This document shows, one piece after another, positions 35,861 to 47,745 of a stretch of DNA of 64,000 bases. Position numbers and translations under genes: made by a program. The stretch's first letter is position 1; each line of letters opens with the position of its first letter. Origin of the DNA: Breviolum minutum Mf 1.05b.01 (lineage: Eukaryota > Sar > Dinophyceae > Suessiales > Symbiodiniaceae); contig DF240459.1 in the NCBI GenBank assembly GCA_000507305.1, forward strand, positions 1 to 64,000, in the 5' to 3' direction. Below the pieces are notes generated by a model. The model searched no databases. It was not told where the DNA came from and was given only the letters and a program-made list of their open reading frames with translations.

Positions 35861-36912
35861 ACAGCGTTTAACTCTGTAGAGACAAGGCATTTTGCATTGT
35901 GTCTTCACTTCGTTTGATGGTGTCTGATGGAGGCAATCGGAAATGCACTCAAATGATGGACAAACTCATCTTTCTTTCTTTCTACAGTATGTAGTATGTA
36001 CTGGTACTGTAAATGTTTCAGCTTTTCTCTTGCACTTTTCGGAGTCTTGCAAAGCCAAAGCTGCGGCATGGTGGTAAGTGATCAATGCTTAGATGCATTG
36101 AACCTCTGGAATCTCGGATCACACAGGTACATTTCAATACAGCACAAAAAACAGACATACACCTTCTCTAAGACCTTCACCAAATTTCGCCCTGGCATCT
36201 AAAGAGAGATCTACTATCTCTTTCTTTCTCTAACACTAGATCTATCCATTATATATAATGTGTATGATAACAATCTCATGCTAGCATGTGATGAAAGAGG
36301 ACAGGATTCTGCACCATTCACCGGGAGTTTCATTGGAGTCGACTTATGAGTCTACTTCAACGTTCACCCTCTGACCTCAGCTTCATCACACGGTCCATGC
36401 GATGTGTTTCAGAGTCCACCTCGTGAGCTGCCAGAGATCGTTATTGAAGAAACGTGAAGAAATCTCTGCAGGATAGGACCGTGATGATGTTGAGATTTGA
36501 GATCTTGATGGGACAACGAGAGATGATGAATGATGGGGTGGTGGGATGGTGAATGGTGGGATGATGGGATGATCGTGATCCAAGTCGTTTTAGAGGGAAA
36601 TTGCACTCATCAAACAATTTTCCTGAAATACAGTGCAGTATAAATATATTGTTGAATCATGGAACAAGAGCACTCCTACAACAACTTCGAATTTTGATTT
36701 CAGGCGCAATTCTCATTACCAATTCTCATTACCTAGCTGCAAAGCTGGATGAGATAGACAGGTACAAACAGTGCAAGTTTTCTCCAAATACTATTTTGCT
36801 CTCCAACATACTATATTTTGCAGATTGCAATTTCCTTGGAAGCAATTACAAATTTGGAAGACTTGCCCCTCTTCTGGAAATGGTTCGACAGCCCAACGGG
36901 AACTCTTGTGAC

Positions 36913-39498
36913 CAGCCTTATCATCCTTTGTAAACACAAGCAAAACAGGGATCTTGTTCTGCCTGGCATAATTGCACATTGAAAGCCAGAAAACAGGAAC
37001 TAGAGGAATTGTTGAATAGTTTTTTGACACCAGTGACCTCAGCATTTTCAGTGTCTCCATGTCTTCTTCAACAACCTCAAGTGGATCGGAAAATGTAGGA
37101 AGAGGTTTGCTGGGTGTATGCTGTTCTGGCCATCAACACTATTGAACCATTGCCGTAGCGATCATACACTATGCGTCTCTAAGTTCTGAACGACATGCAC
37201 TGACGAGCGCGTGTGCAAACCGATGGTATCTTGATTTTCCAATAGTACCAGTAGTTAGCTACTGAGATTGAACGACATTCCCAAGTACAAGTACCATCAT
37301 ATTATGAGATGACCATTGATGCATGGGCAAATTAGTTCATCGTTTAAGTTCCCCAAGTCCATTGCTGTCTTTGACCACCAAAGATCTGTTGTCACGTTGG
37401 GGAGTCTACATCTTTGGAGATCTCGTGCACGTAAATTGCCGCTCTCAACCAGTGGGTGGTGTTGAGGTAGTCCTGGAAGTTAGCGTAACAAAAGGCGCTT
37501 TGAGGGAGACAAGGTGCTGCATGCTGTCTGCTGTGATTGCAGGCCTGTACATAATCATGTCCACACAAATCTCATGCCTGACAGAGGAGACAATATTACT
37601 GTAAAAGTGTCACCACATGTACAAAAAGTCATCTTGGAAGCCACGGCCTTTTGGCATGAAGTATATCATACTATACAGTAAATCAATGTGGAAGTATTCT
37701 ATGACTCTATGACCCCATGTTCAGAAGATCCGTCAGACCCTTCGTGGTATCTCCCACAATTTGTATTGAAAATGACAATCCCACCAGTCCTGAATCACGT
37801 GCTTCCATTGCCCATTCCACTTCTGGTGCACAGCAACTGCATCCTGCGGCTGAATGAATGAACCAGCACACGGAAGTCAACTGGCGCAACCGTGGCCCGT
37901 TCCATCGCAGTTTATAAGAAAGGAACAAACCATACAAATCCGCCTCTGTCTGCAGATTTGCTTTGCCATATCCAGGCATGTCCGCCACAGTGAAGCGCCG
38001 ATTCATGCAATACACTTGGATTCCCTGCGCAGCCATGGATCCATCGATCCATCGTTTGCTTATTTCTACCACGGGGTCAAAGGTGTGAGGGTTCACCCAG
38101 ATATATCGTTTGTTTAACCGTCACTGTGCCAGGATGTAGAAAAGAATTGTTTGATCAAAGGTAACTGTTCACGTCCCAAGTATGACTTGGATGTTGGATC
38201 GGACCTAGAACAAACGCATGAATAAATGGAATTGATCATGTAGACTTGTATGATGTTTAGCATGTATATATAAAATACAATGAGATGATTATTTAAACAC
38301 TATACAGACTATACACATGTACAGATACAACTTGATACATGTCGCAAATGGATCTACAAGAACATGGAAATTGCGTGAGGATCCCCAAAAAAAAATCCGA
38401 GGAAGCATTCTACTAGTAGCAACTTGCTTTTTCCTGACAAGCGCTCCGGACGTTGCCTTGGTCTTGCCCGGTCTTTGAGAGATAGAGAAGTGACCTGATG
38501 CGCACGTGTGAGCTTTCAAGGCTGCCTATTGCCACAAGACAAAGATACGGCACCAGTAACGACAGATAAAATTGAATCAATCTCAAACCATGGTTCAACA
38601 TGGTTCAAGCTCTTTTGACAATCCATCCACCGCAACTCTTTTGTGGTGGCGACGGATTGATCTAATCTTGGTGGCATCTCTCTCCGCGGGCAGCGAAGGT
38701 CACAGCCACGACCATCTCAAGAAGGAGGAAGGCATTGGCCTTCTTTCTGAGCTTCACCACCTCCCATCTCACATTCTTGCAAGTTGAGAACTCCAGCATT
38801 TCTTCCAAGCTGCGTACCCCGAAAAATTTCGGCCCGCTCCACAAACTTTACTATGTTCAATGCGGCCTGCGGAACCTGCTTTCCACAGCTCCTCCAGCTC
38901 CAGCAGCGAGCGGCCGAACCAGGTTCCGTCAGAGATGTCGGCAAGCGCGCACTGATCCCAACCAGCTTTCTCTAGACTTGCAACTAATGGAATGCGTGGC
39001 CCCAATCGAAGCAAAGAAGGATTGCACTACAGTTTTGTATGTTTTTGTACTCTACAATTAGTATTCGTATAATTGTATCACACTCACATCACCAAGGACA
39101 AATCGTTTCACTTCACAGGCCTCAGAACTTTTTCGAAATCATAATCTCCTGAAGGCCAGGCCATTCTTCCGCGGCCGTGTCGAGCTGAACAAGTGTTGTA
39201 GCATCGCCTGGGACTGCTACAGGACACCAAGCTGTGAACATGATTGATGACTCCAACTAGGGGGATTGAAAGGATTTGATTTTGAATAGTGTAATATAAC
39301 AATATATGGTGATTCTGTTCAATTGTATAAAAGATCAACCCCCCAAGCCATATGCTGCCACATGCCTAATTTTGAGTATATAAATTCGTGCCTTTGCGCA
39401 TTTGGGACTCCAGGAGTCAAAGAACGGATCTGGTAGCATCTAAAGCATCTGAGCATACCAGCAGACTTGCCAGAGTTCACCCGGCCGAAGACAGCAAT
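36913..39498 (-). CDS. EngB/YihA-type GTPase, multi-exon, partial
   Basis: Bacterial EngB and its organelle homologues are GTPases for ribosome assembly, so this is probably a mitochondrial or plastid factor. Exon 39498 to about 39390 carries the P-loop GRVNSGKS and a G2-like LTPG. Exon 37941-38024 carries G3, VADMPGYGKA, the family hallmark. Exons 37790-37843 (DAVAVHQKWNGQWKHVIQ), 37410-37472 (DYLNTTHWLRAAIYVHEISK) and 37038-37075 (VVEEDMETLKMLR) follow. Exon 36913-36962 carries G4, PVLLVFTKDDKAG. From G3 to G4 the exons join without a frame break and the spacing matches the family. Introns after 37941 and 37790 would use GA donors. The end beyond G4 was not found. Coding-like segments near 38.7-39.0 kb lie between the G1 and G3 exons and are unexplained. 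Confidence 0.8.
38700..39000 (-). CDS. Coding-like segments between GTPase exons
   Basis: The minus-strand frames read SLEKAGWDQCALADISDGTW and RSLLELEELWKAGS near 38860-38985, and SLEEMLEFSTCKNVRWEVVK near 38740-38820; other frames are partly open over the latter. They fall between the G1 and G3 exons of the EngB-like gene, where the family has no room for an extra domain. They may be a lineage-specific insertion, another gene, or chance. Confidence 0.3.
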
Positions 39499-40254
39499 CT
39501 GACAGGTAACAGACATGAACAAACACAACAAGCTGGACATGGATGGAAATGGATGGAAAATTATGGAAATAGTTGACTCATGTTCATTCATCTTCACTGC
39601 TCCTGAGTCCAAGCAGGTAGGTGCTGGTATGAAAGTGTATAGTAGTTTGTCACTCCCTTTGCCAACATTCTCATGCACATCAAATCCCAACCTCGGGAAG
39701 CTCCTCGTAGATTGTGTCTCAGATGCTTCACAGCAAAACAAACACAGTCTCCGAGTCTCGACAGTGCTTAGTTTTCAAAAGTGTTTGAAAACGAACATTC
39801 TGAACAAACACAGTCTGAAGTCTATCTCTCGCTTCGGAGTTGGAAGTTGGAATGTGGAAGGGACTCATGGAAGGGTTTCTGAGACTCAGAGCTATCCACA
39901 AACCCAGGATCTGGGAATCATGTATGGCTGTATCTCTGTGCATCTCCATGTAGATCATATTCGATAATTACTTGTAGACGATAGCAAGTGCCAGCATGCA
40001 TACATACCCGTATTACATGCTTCATGCTGTGCAACCTGCAAGCACGCTCAGAGTGCGAAATAGTGCGATAGAACATACATTAAAAGATGAAAAAATGTTG
40101 CGCGGTTGCAAACAAGCGACTCTTCCGAAACTTCAGGCTCTCACTGCTTTTGAAACACCTCGACGCTCATAGGTGTGCACCATGCAATCTCAAGAGAAAA
40201 GACTAACCCAAGAAGTCTCAAATCAGATCTGGATGATCTGGACTAGCGATCCAA

Positions 40255-40906
40255 GTGATCCCTGATTCCCAGATCCATTCTTGGAGACCCAAGTTTTCGA
40301 CCACACCCGGATGCAGTCCGTGATTCGGCGCAACACCTCCGGGGCTGGGTTGATCGAGTTTGTTGTTTCAGCGGATTCTTTCGTCTAGAAAGTTTCAACA
40401 CTACTATACATTGTACATTCTTCATGATTTTACGAAAGAAAAGACTAAGAAGGGCATGACAGACTCCATTCCTTCATTCCTTCATTCCTTCTGTTGTTGT
40501 CGAAGCTCTTCCGAACAAAGCAAGTGCTTCCTCCTGATTGCTCCAGCCTGACGGATGGAATTCTTACCCTGATATCTGCGGAAGGTTTTGATTCGGGGCT
40601 CACGACCTTAGTGAAGTGGCCACGTGGTAAAGGCGGAAATGAAAATGAAGACTCACTATATCACTATGTGCTACAGATTGCTAACAAATAAATATAAATA
40701 ACTACCAGCTATGGGTATAGTATAGATAAGTGTAAGAAATGCAGCAAATCAGAGAGTCATACAAACATACAACAAAAACATATCATCAAGTATACTAGCA
40801 GCTTGGATATACACAGGTTCAGCTCATGCTGCCCCGTATTGGATTGGTTTGCTGAGGATGCCACGCAGCAGCAGACTTTCCCGCTCTTTAATGGGGGTCT
40901 GAAAAG
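40255..40906 (-). CDS. Three short exons, possibly N-terminal to the GTPase
   Basis: Minus-strand blocks read TPIKERESLLLRGILS (about 40855-40903, after TTTTCAG), VVSPESKPSADIR (about 40572-40612, before GGTAAGAA) and VLRRITDCIRVWSKTWVSKN (about 40258-40340, after CCGGAG). They lie between the stop of the J-domain gene and the P-loop exon, so they may encode the targeting and N-terminal region of the GTPase. That link is inference. Confidence 0.4.
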
Positions 40907-41027
40907 AGCGCGGCGTGTTACTTCGACGTTGGCGGTGACGAAATGAGCTGGCAATTCACGCAGTGCTAATGTTTCTAGAAGTCTCTGCCACTGCTAACGT
41001 TCGATCACGTTGAATCTATTCCTCCTT

Positions 41028-41097
41028 CTGTTTGGGGTTTGATCTTGCTAGCACGCCGTCTTCCGTTTGGGGGTTGATATTGCTAGCACGCCGTCTT
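41028..41097 (+). repeat. 35-bp direct tandem duplication
   Basis: Copies at 41028-41062 and 41063-41097 differ at three positions and share TGCTAGCACGCCGTCTT exactly. They sit just downstream of the J-domain gene stop (gene read on the minus strand). Confidence 0.85.
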
Positions 41098-41234
41098 AAA
41101 AGCCAAAGAAATGGTGAGCCATAGAAGCACAATGACATGTATTCCATCCCATGTTCATCCATTTCCATCCATTTCCATCCATTTCCTTAATTTCCTATTC
41201 TCAATTTCCTTAATTTCCGTGTCCCAAAGCCTGT

Positions 41235-44035
41235 CTAGTAAGCATTGAAAGCTGTGCCAGCCTTGATGCCTTGCGCCATCTTGAGAACTCGTTCAGGTTC
41301 CAGGAGGCCTTTGCGCAGCGCTGGCACTCGCCTGTCATTGAGCCATCGAAGCTGTTCTGCCCATTAAGCATCGATCCTTGGAGATCAAAAAATATCAAAA
41401 CATGACGAAAGAATGGATAGCATGATAAGATGAATATACATAATATATATATATACAATAACTTTCTAGGTCTAGATGTCTAGAGATGACCAGAGATGTC
41501 TAGATTCTTGCTTGCCCCTTCCCGAGAAAATGCAAGAAACATGTCAGTGAGGCATTGCAAGACCTTCCACTCCACCCTCATCATAGATCTTCCGCAAGGA
41601 TGGGACCGAGAGGATCTGCAGCAGCAAAGCCAGTTCTCCAACCGTAGCAAATTTGCGTCATCCCACACCGAGCTAAGGGTGAAAAGTACGTCTGGCTTCG
41701 GCCCATGCAAATTTGACTTCGGTCAATAATGCTTCTGCACAACGCACAGGGCCATACATGGCCATACAGATTGGATCACCAGGCTATACCAGGCTGCTTT
41801 ATGCTTTGTGGCAGCACGTGGCAAAGAAAAAGGATGAAAAAAGTGCCAAAAGCTGGAGGCTCCCATTCCACCTGGTAGAGGTTGGACACCCGGTAGAACT
41901 CTTGTGCCAAGATCTCTGCTTCCTGGCTCAAGGACCCAACTTTGGAAAGCTCTGGTCGTGCCCAGATGTCAAGCGGCTATGCACCCATGCCTTCAACAAT
42001 ATCGAATGATCCTGTCCTGTAGCTTTTATATGTTTTCATATTGCTTTTGTAACTATTGTATGTGTTTTATCCTCTTAACTCTTAACAGTCTTTGCCACAC
42101 CTCAATAGCACCTCGCCTCCTCCGGACCTCCCTCTGACTCTTCGGGTGCCTGCAGCATGAGAAAACTGTCAAAAAACTCAGCAAGTTGATGGCGATCCAT
42201 TGAGGTGACCCTTCGTGAGAACTCCTTGTCACATACCATGCTTCGGAAGAAAGTTCGTGGACATCTTTCGATAAAGGCATGCTTAGATGCTTCTACAGTG
42301 CAGGAAATCCAGCTTGACGTCACTTCCAGGAAGGGGTTCCTGTGGTTCCTCAACCAATGTTTCCTGATGTTTCCTGGTGCCATTTCGTTTGGCCGCTATG
42401 GACCCAGCCTCCATGATGCTGCTGTCTTGCTGCAGAGTGATGGCATCTTCCCCTTGGATGTCATCCTGGGGGAGATGCAGCCCCCAAGTACCCGAAGAGA
42501 AACGACATGCTGGAAGATCTTGCGGACAATTCTGTAGACTAAGAGGTGAAAAGATTGAAATTCCAACATGTAGCACGATTGCAATTCATTTACGAACCGC
42601 GTACCATCGGACAACGAGATGAGGCCAAGGACTTCGCTACTGATGGTGGGAATATCGGAATATCATGGAATATCTGTCATTTTCATCTCTGTCCAAGTGA
42701 CCCATATATGCAAGCAATCAGAAGGCACATATTTGCGACTATACATAGAACACTACTGTAGACGTGACATACATTAAATATGACTGTCTATCTTACCTGA
42801 AAATCAAGTGTTTGTAACCTTGCACATTCTCAACCATTCTCACTTCCCCATCTGTCCTCCCATCGTGTCCAACTATACTCATCATCATCCTCGTCGTCCC
42901 TGGCTTCGAGTTGCGCCTGCAATGGCAGTACTGCATGTCATGCATCCAAACAAAGACGGCTGAAGTGAACGCAACCGAACCACTTTCACTGCATACATTT
43001 GCCTCAGCCTCAGAGTAAGCCATGTGATTGAAATGAATTGTCCCATGGTCCTATGATATCTTTGGTCATTCACATGTCATTCACTACTATGACTAATATC
43101 ATGAATTGATATTGATTAGTATACAGGTCTGTACAATCCTGTAGATACCTGTAGACTCGAGACGTTCTTTGACACAAATCAACGTCTCAGCTTGATCCAC
43201 CCTGCACCCAGCCAGGGTCCTGATAGGAGCCACCCTCACCTACCACGGCCAGGCTCCCAGAATGGGGACATGCCAAAGGACGTAAGATTCCATCAAGATT
43301 GATCCTATGAGGAGCTAGGACGTTTGCTTTTCTGACCAATTCTTTTTCCATCCCTCGCAGACTTGCGAACTTTGCTTGAGTCTGACAAACAAGCAGTAGG
43401 GGTGATTATTTGCGGTCATTTTGCAGACCTTTCACAAGACGTTTTGTAGGCCCTTCTGTCCAATTGTCCAACCTTCTTCCAAGAGGTACGCCAAGTCTTC
43501 CTGCATCAAGGACTAGAAACGCCACATGTCTCAAAACCTAAAAGAGCCCTTGCACCGAAACGTGCTTATTCCATTCTCACGACTGGACCTCCACTGTTTC
43601 AGCGATTTCCAGGTACCTTTCACTTGGCAAAGCAGTACTGGTTCAGGTAGTGCTGGTGGGAGCAACACACCAGAGATATGCCACCGCCCAGGTGATATGC
43701 TGGCCATTTTCAACCGTCTTGTTGTTGGAGAACGATATTGAAGCACGCTGGAAACATCTGGAAACTAGTTGTACCCCAAGATTCCCTGTTGAATTGGCTC
43801 CGTCAAAGCATTTTCTCCGTTTGGATGACTGTGCCATCTGAGAGTATAGGACATTGTAGAACTGGGATACTACTTAGGGAATTGATATTTGGAATGGTTT
43901 TGACCCCAACAGATTCACACCACTGCTGGTCATTGCGAACCTATGTTTTTTCCCGGCGCTCACTAGTTGATGGGGGCACTTGAGACGTATCTCTTCAGTT
44001 GTGGCGTTTGGAAGCACTCCAAGCTCATCGTACCT
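41235..44035 (-). CDS. J-domain (DnaJ-like) protein with HPN motif
   Basis: Exon 43987-44035 encodes helix I (RYDELGVLPNATTEEI). Exon 43799-43837 encodes WHSHPNGENALT, in the place of the HPD loop. Exon 43589-43616 encodes YLEIAETVE and exon 41564-41615 encodes ILSVPSLRKIYDEGGVE, together helix III and the end of a J domain. Exon 41235-41356 gives the C-terminus, EQLRWLNDRRVPALRKGLLE and on to KAGTAFNAY and stop. The last four join in phase; the donor after 43799 would be GC. HPD is needed to stimulate Hsp70 ATPase, so HPN suggests a divergent J-like protein. Helix II (usually KAYR..A) is not found between the first two exons. An ATG exon near 44705-44752 (MAGTGDEESSGAVAPAS) may be the start. 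Confidence 0.65.
41857..42925 (-). CDS. Coding-like segments inside the large J-domain intron
   Basis: Four minus-strand segments look coding: about 42845-42922 (AQLEARDDEDDDEYSWTRWE), about 42380-42450 (DDIQGEDAITLQQDSSIMEA), about 42110-42290 (SKHAFIERCPRTFFRSMVCD and MDRHQLAEFFDSFL), and about 41860-41965 (LSQEAEILAQEFYRVSNLYQ). They lie between two J-domain exons that join perfectly without them. They may be alternative exons, a nested gene, or sequence misplaced in assembly. No family is recognised. Confidence 0.4.
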
Positions 44036-45074
44036 CTTGACGTACAGGCTAGTGGGTGAATAACTGACCCTACGCAATCAATTTCAACCCTACCAGTGGC
44101 CGTTCCCCGCCCCATGGTAAAGATGTGTAGATCAAATGAATTCAAATGATACAATAAACATCAATAAACAAGTCTTATTTGCCATGTGTATCCATTTGTC
44201 CCATAGCAATGGTAACTCCCACTAATGCTCAGAGCTTTGACTGACAGAGTCAGTCATCTCGCAGCTCGTCAAACTGATTCCAAATGTCAGTCTTTGAGTA
44301 AAGTAAAATCACACCAACGGCTAAAGTATCTCAACTGAATGGTTCATTGAAACATTCATCCTCAATGCTTCAATATGCATAATATGCTTCAATCTTCCTA
44401 TTCCACACTCCAACGGAGGCTGAGTCGGGCACCAGGCCGTGTCAACTGGGCCTGTCGGCTTAGGCCTTGGGGCTCATCTTCTCTGTATTCTGCGATATGG
44501 TAGATTTCATTTCTATAAAATGTTACATCCGGTATATGTATGTATATGTCATATATTGTTATATAATTGTACACGTGTGTCGAATATTGTCCAACACATG
44601 TAGATATGCGGAATTCACATCTGGTTAGCCTTTAGCCGTTTGGCTGCAAATTTCAGTTCTCTCAAAGTCATATTGAAGTCGTATCAAATTGTAATAGGTT
44701 ACAGCTCGCTGGGGCTACTGCTCCGGAACTCTCTTCATCGCCAGTGCCTGCCATGACTGAGCTAACGTTATGGTCGAATGATCGTGGGTGACTGGCTTCT
44801 CTCATGGTACATCCTTGTGATATCAAAAACAACCCACCAAACAGGTATGGAAAAGGGCGCTGAAATGAGAGCGGCAAATAAAGGCTTGTTGAAACTGAAA
44901 CATATTGAAAACGTGAAGCATGGATATGTTTCACTTGTGTAGGCTCACTCGTGCAAGCCTACGTCTTACTATCAAGAGCAAGTCTTCACGGCCGCGATAG
45001 TTCCCAAATGTTGCGAGTATCTAGGACTAAAACCTATATGAACCATATATGAACCTGTAATTTCTTTAGGGATT

Positions 45075-45250
45075 GGCATCAAGAACCCCGAAGCTGTTGC
45101 TGATGTCTACGTAAGGAAACATGGGGACGGCATGGGACGGCAAGGCTCTCCTCGTTGATGCGGGAAGCGATTTGCATGGCTTCGGTCTCCTGGACCCCCA
45201 AAAGGTGATTGATCAACTTGCTGCACCAATGGACCCGTATGGACCAGTCA
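45075..45250 (-). CDS. Exon, unknown product
   Basis: The minus-strand frame reads KLINHLLGVQETEAMQIASR and INEESLAVPCRPHVSLRRHQ to a stop at 45079. A second frame reads MFPYVDISNSFGVLDANP to another stop nearby, so a small intron or frame error is possible. Confidence 0.4.
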
Positions 45251-46019
45251 AGTTTACAATCAAAAAATCTTGTATACTTGAAATATGAGATTGAATCTGA
45301 TATCCTGATCTTGAAATGCTGAGGTATTCTGAGGTATTTCGTAGGTATTGCTGCTAAGTCTTCATGATTTATATTGAAACTATCTGCTAGGGTGGCTGTT
45401 TGTTTTTCGAGTGCACCCTTTGCCAATGTTGAACAAGATTTTGTGGCCCATCCAGGCACGACAAACTGACCACTTTCTGGCCTCTGGTTCTTTCCTTTCT
45501 TGTGAGACGCCACCAAAATAGAGAACCTCACCTTCCTCATCCTCAGGGTCAAAGTGTTTGGAAGGAGATGAAACGAAACGGCTCCATGTTTGTCAGAAGT
45601 CAGCTTAGAACAAATTGTTAATGTCTATAATACATAGTACATATAGTATGATTGCTATGACTATGACATACTATGACTATGGCATATTGTGACTCAAAGA
45701 TCCCTGGAGATAAGAGATAAACCTGAATACTCGAGGTTGCTCCAAGCAGCTTCGAAGGTTCACTGCTACTACTATCTTTCTTCTGATGTCAGTGCCAATT
45801 CTAGAGATGTCAAGCTGGTTCCTTACTGCATGACATAATTAGCACGGACGAAACCTTGTGACATGCTCTGGCATAATCAGTTACAAAAGCAGGTGAGACA
45901 CTGGCAACACGCACAAATCTCACAAATATAATCAAATATGCAGAACATCGCCAAACTCCCCAGATCATCACAAACCAACAAACACGCATGGATGGTCCCT
46001 CTGAATCCCTCGTCTTCCC

Positions 46020-46645
46020 GTGTCCCGCGTATTTGGAACGTCCTCATCCACATCATCCTCGTCGACGTGTGGAACATCATCTTCATCTTCGTCACCTGAA
46101 ACGACGCTCGGGAAACGCCACAAGCCGAAAGTCTGTCCTGATAAACGTCACATTGCTAGAGAATCTCTCAAGGTCTTCAGGGCGTTCCTGTGCTTTGTGC
46201 TGAGCACTGAAGCTGGAAGTTGTCCCTTGTGCAAACCCAAACTTTCTGTGTCCCCGCCTATCTGCGCAGCATCCTGGATTGGCGCCGGTTTGGCACTTTT
46301 GTTAGCGTTGACATTCCAAAACAAAACTAGACTTCACGTCGCAGCAAAACCTTTTTTATCCTTTTTTGATCTTTTTTACCCACCGCACTGGAACCTTTTC
46401 ACTAAACTGGCCCAGACTTCCTCTTCTGGCAGCAATCATCAGGAATCCTTGGTCTCCTTCAAACATAGAAGATCGCGAAGCCGCTTGTTTTTCGTGTTGG
46501 TGATCGTTGGTGTCTTGGTTGCACATCGACACTGTTCGGACCTGCAGAAAGGAGACAATCCATCATCTCAAGGCGCGGTGCATGAAGTAGGCGCCCACTG
46601 CGTTGGTGGCCGCCAAAAGCAAGAGACCCAAATCTGGTCACGAGG
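46020..46645 (-). CDS. Three exon-like blocks, acidic protein
   Basis: Minus-strand blocks read PDLGLLLLAATNAVGAYFMH (about 46570-46640), KPAPIQDAAQIGGDTESLGL with HKGQLPASVLSTKHRNALK (about 46160-46300), and VSGDEDEDDVPHVDEDDVDE (about 46000-46100, after GTTTCAG). The first is a hydrophobic membrane-like helix that may end in a stop; the last is strongly acidic. They may belong to one or two genes. Confidence 0.4.
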
Positions 46646-46685
46646 GAAATGTCGGCTTTTCATGGCGAATGCTTCTCAAAACATA

Positions 46686-46788
46686 TACACCCTACAAACT
46701 AACATGGAACCTGAAAATACCCCGTTGGAAAAGCAGAAACATCCACAAACCACCAATTTTGGGTTCCATGTTAGTTTTCGAGGGTGTA
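46686..46788. repeat. Imperfect 26-bp inverted repeat
   Basis: The left arm 46686-46711 (TACACCCTACAAACTAACAT...) pairs with the right arm 46762-46788 with one small bulge. The spacer is 50 bases. It lies 100 bases from a second, perfect inverted repeat. Confidence 0.8.
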
Positions 46789-46889
46789 ATGAATATGCAA
46801 TGATTGCCGCTCGGATGGTATGGATATGTGTGCATGTGTGTACCAAGCTGGATACCTAATGTCAATAAGCGGAACATGATATCAATGGA

Positions 46890-46998
46890 GTTCCCTTAAT
46901 AGGTGGTAGGTAGCATATAATCACCCAATTGGCAGTATATACCACTAATATATTGCCAATTGGGTGATTATATGCTACCTACCACCTATTAAGGGAAC
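46890..46998. repeat. Perfect 45-bp inverted repeat (hairpin)
   Basis: The arm 46890-46934 is the exact reverse complement of 46954-46998, with a 19-base spacer (46935-46953). The stem could extend a few pairs into the loop. No mismatch in 45 pairs implies a young or selected structure. It could be a foldback or MITE-type element, or the source of a small-RNA precursor. It contains no coding sequence. Confidence 0.95.
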
Positions 46999-47745
46999 CA
47001 GAAACAGCTTTTGATAATAAGCTATGATATATGATAGAACATTGAATATGTGGCAAGACAGTTCGTGAATGTGAAGCGTTGAGTGGCAGAGTTCTGCAGC
47101 GACCGTGGTCCTCCAATCAAAATGAAGCCGTGCTGCGACGGCACACCGCCATTTCTACTTTTACTTATGAACCATGTAGATTGAAACCATGTATCTAATA
47201 AACATATTAATATATTGATAGACAACAACATCTATTATAGCACATATTCAATACTTCTAAATTACATGTCACTTCACTGTTCAGATCTCCGTGTTTTGGT
47301 CGTTTGGTCTTCCCGATTACACCACTTCGGCACTTCCGCCGAGCTTCGCTTGTGTCTATCCATAGCAACAGCACCACACAGCGCCAAGGCCAAGGCATAG
47401 CGTCCAGAGACAGTGGCTTCCAGAAAGCCTCGACCTTGGAACGAAGAAATTAATTCTGGCCAAAGGGTCAGTCAACTCGTAAAATTCATTGAAAGATGAT
47501 ATGCCATCGATATATCATATTGATTTGCCTATGTCATATGTCTAAGAATGGAGAAGTGACATCTCCCCTGCCCAAATGTCAAAAATCAACATTCAGTTCA
47601 ACAGTTTGCAATTTCATGCGTTTCAATATATTCCAATATACCGATTAATTATTAGATATATGGTACAGTATATATATATATATGTTATATATATCAATTC
47701 TCAGATATTATTAGTCACATTAACTGTTGTTTACTATTTTGCTTT

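Noticed and set aside
46020-46859. 279-residue plus-strand protein
   Set aside because: Ser/His-rich because it is antisense to the acidic minus-strand exon near 46.05 kb, and it runs through an inverted repeat.
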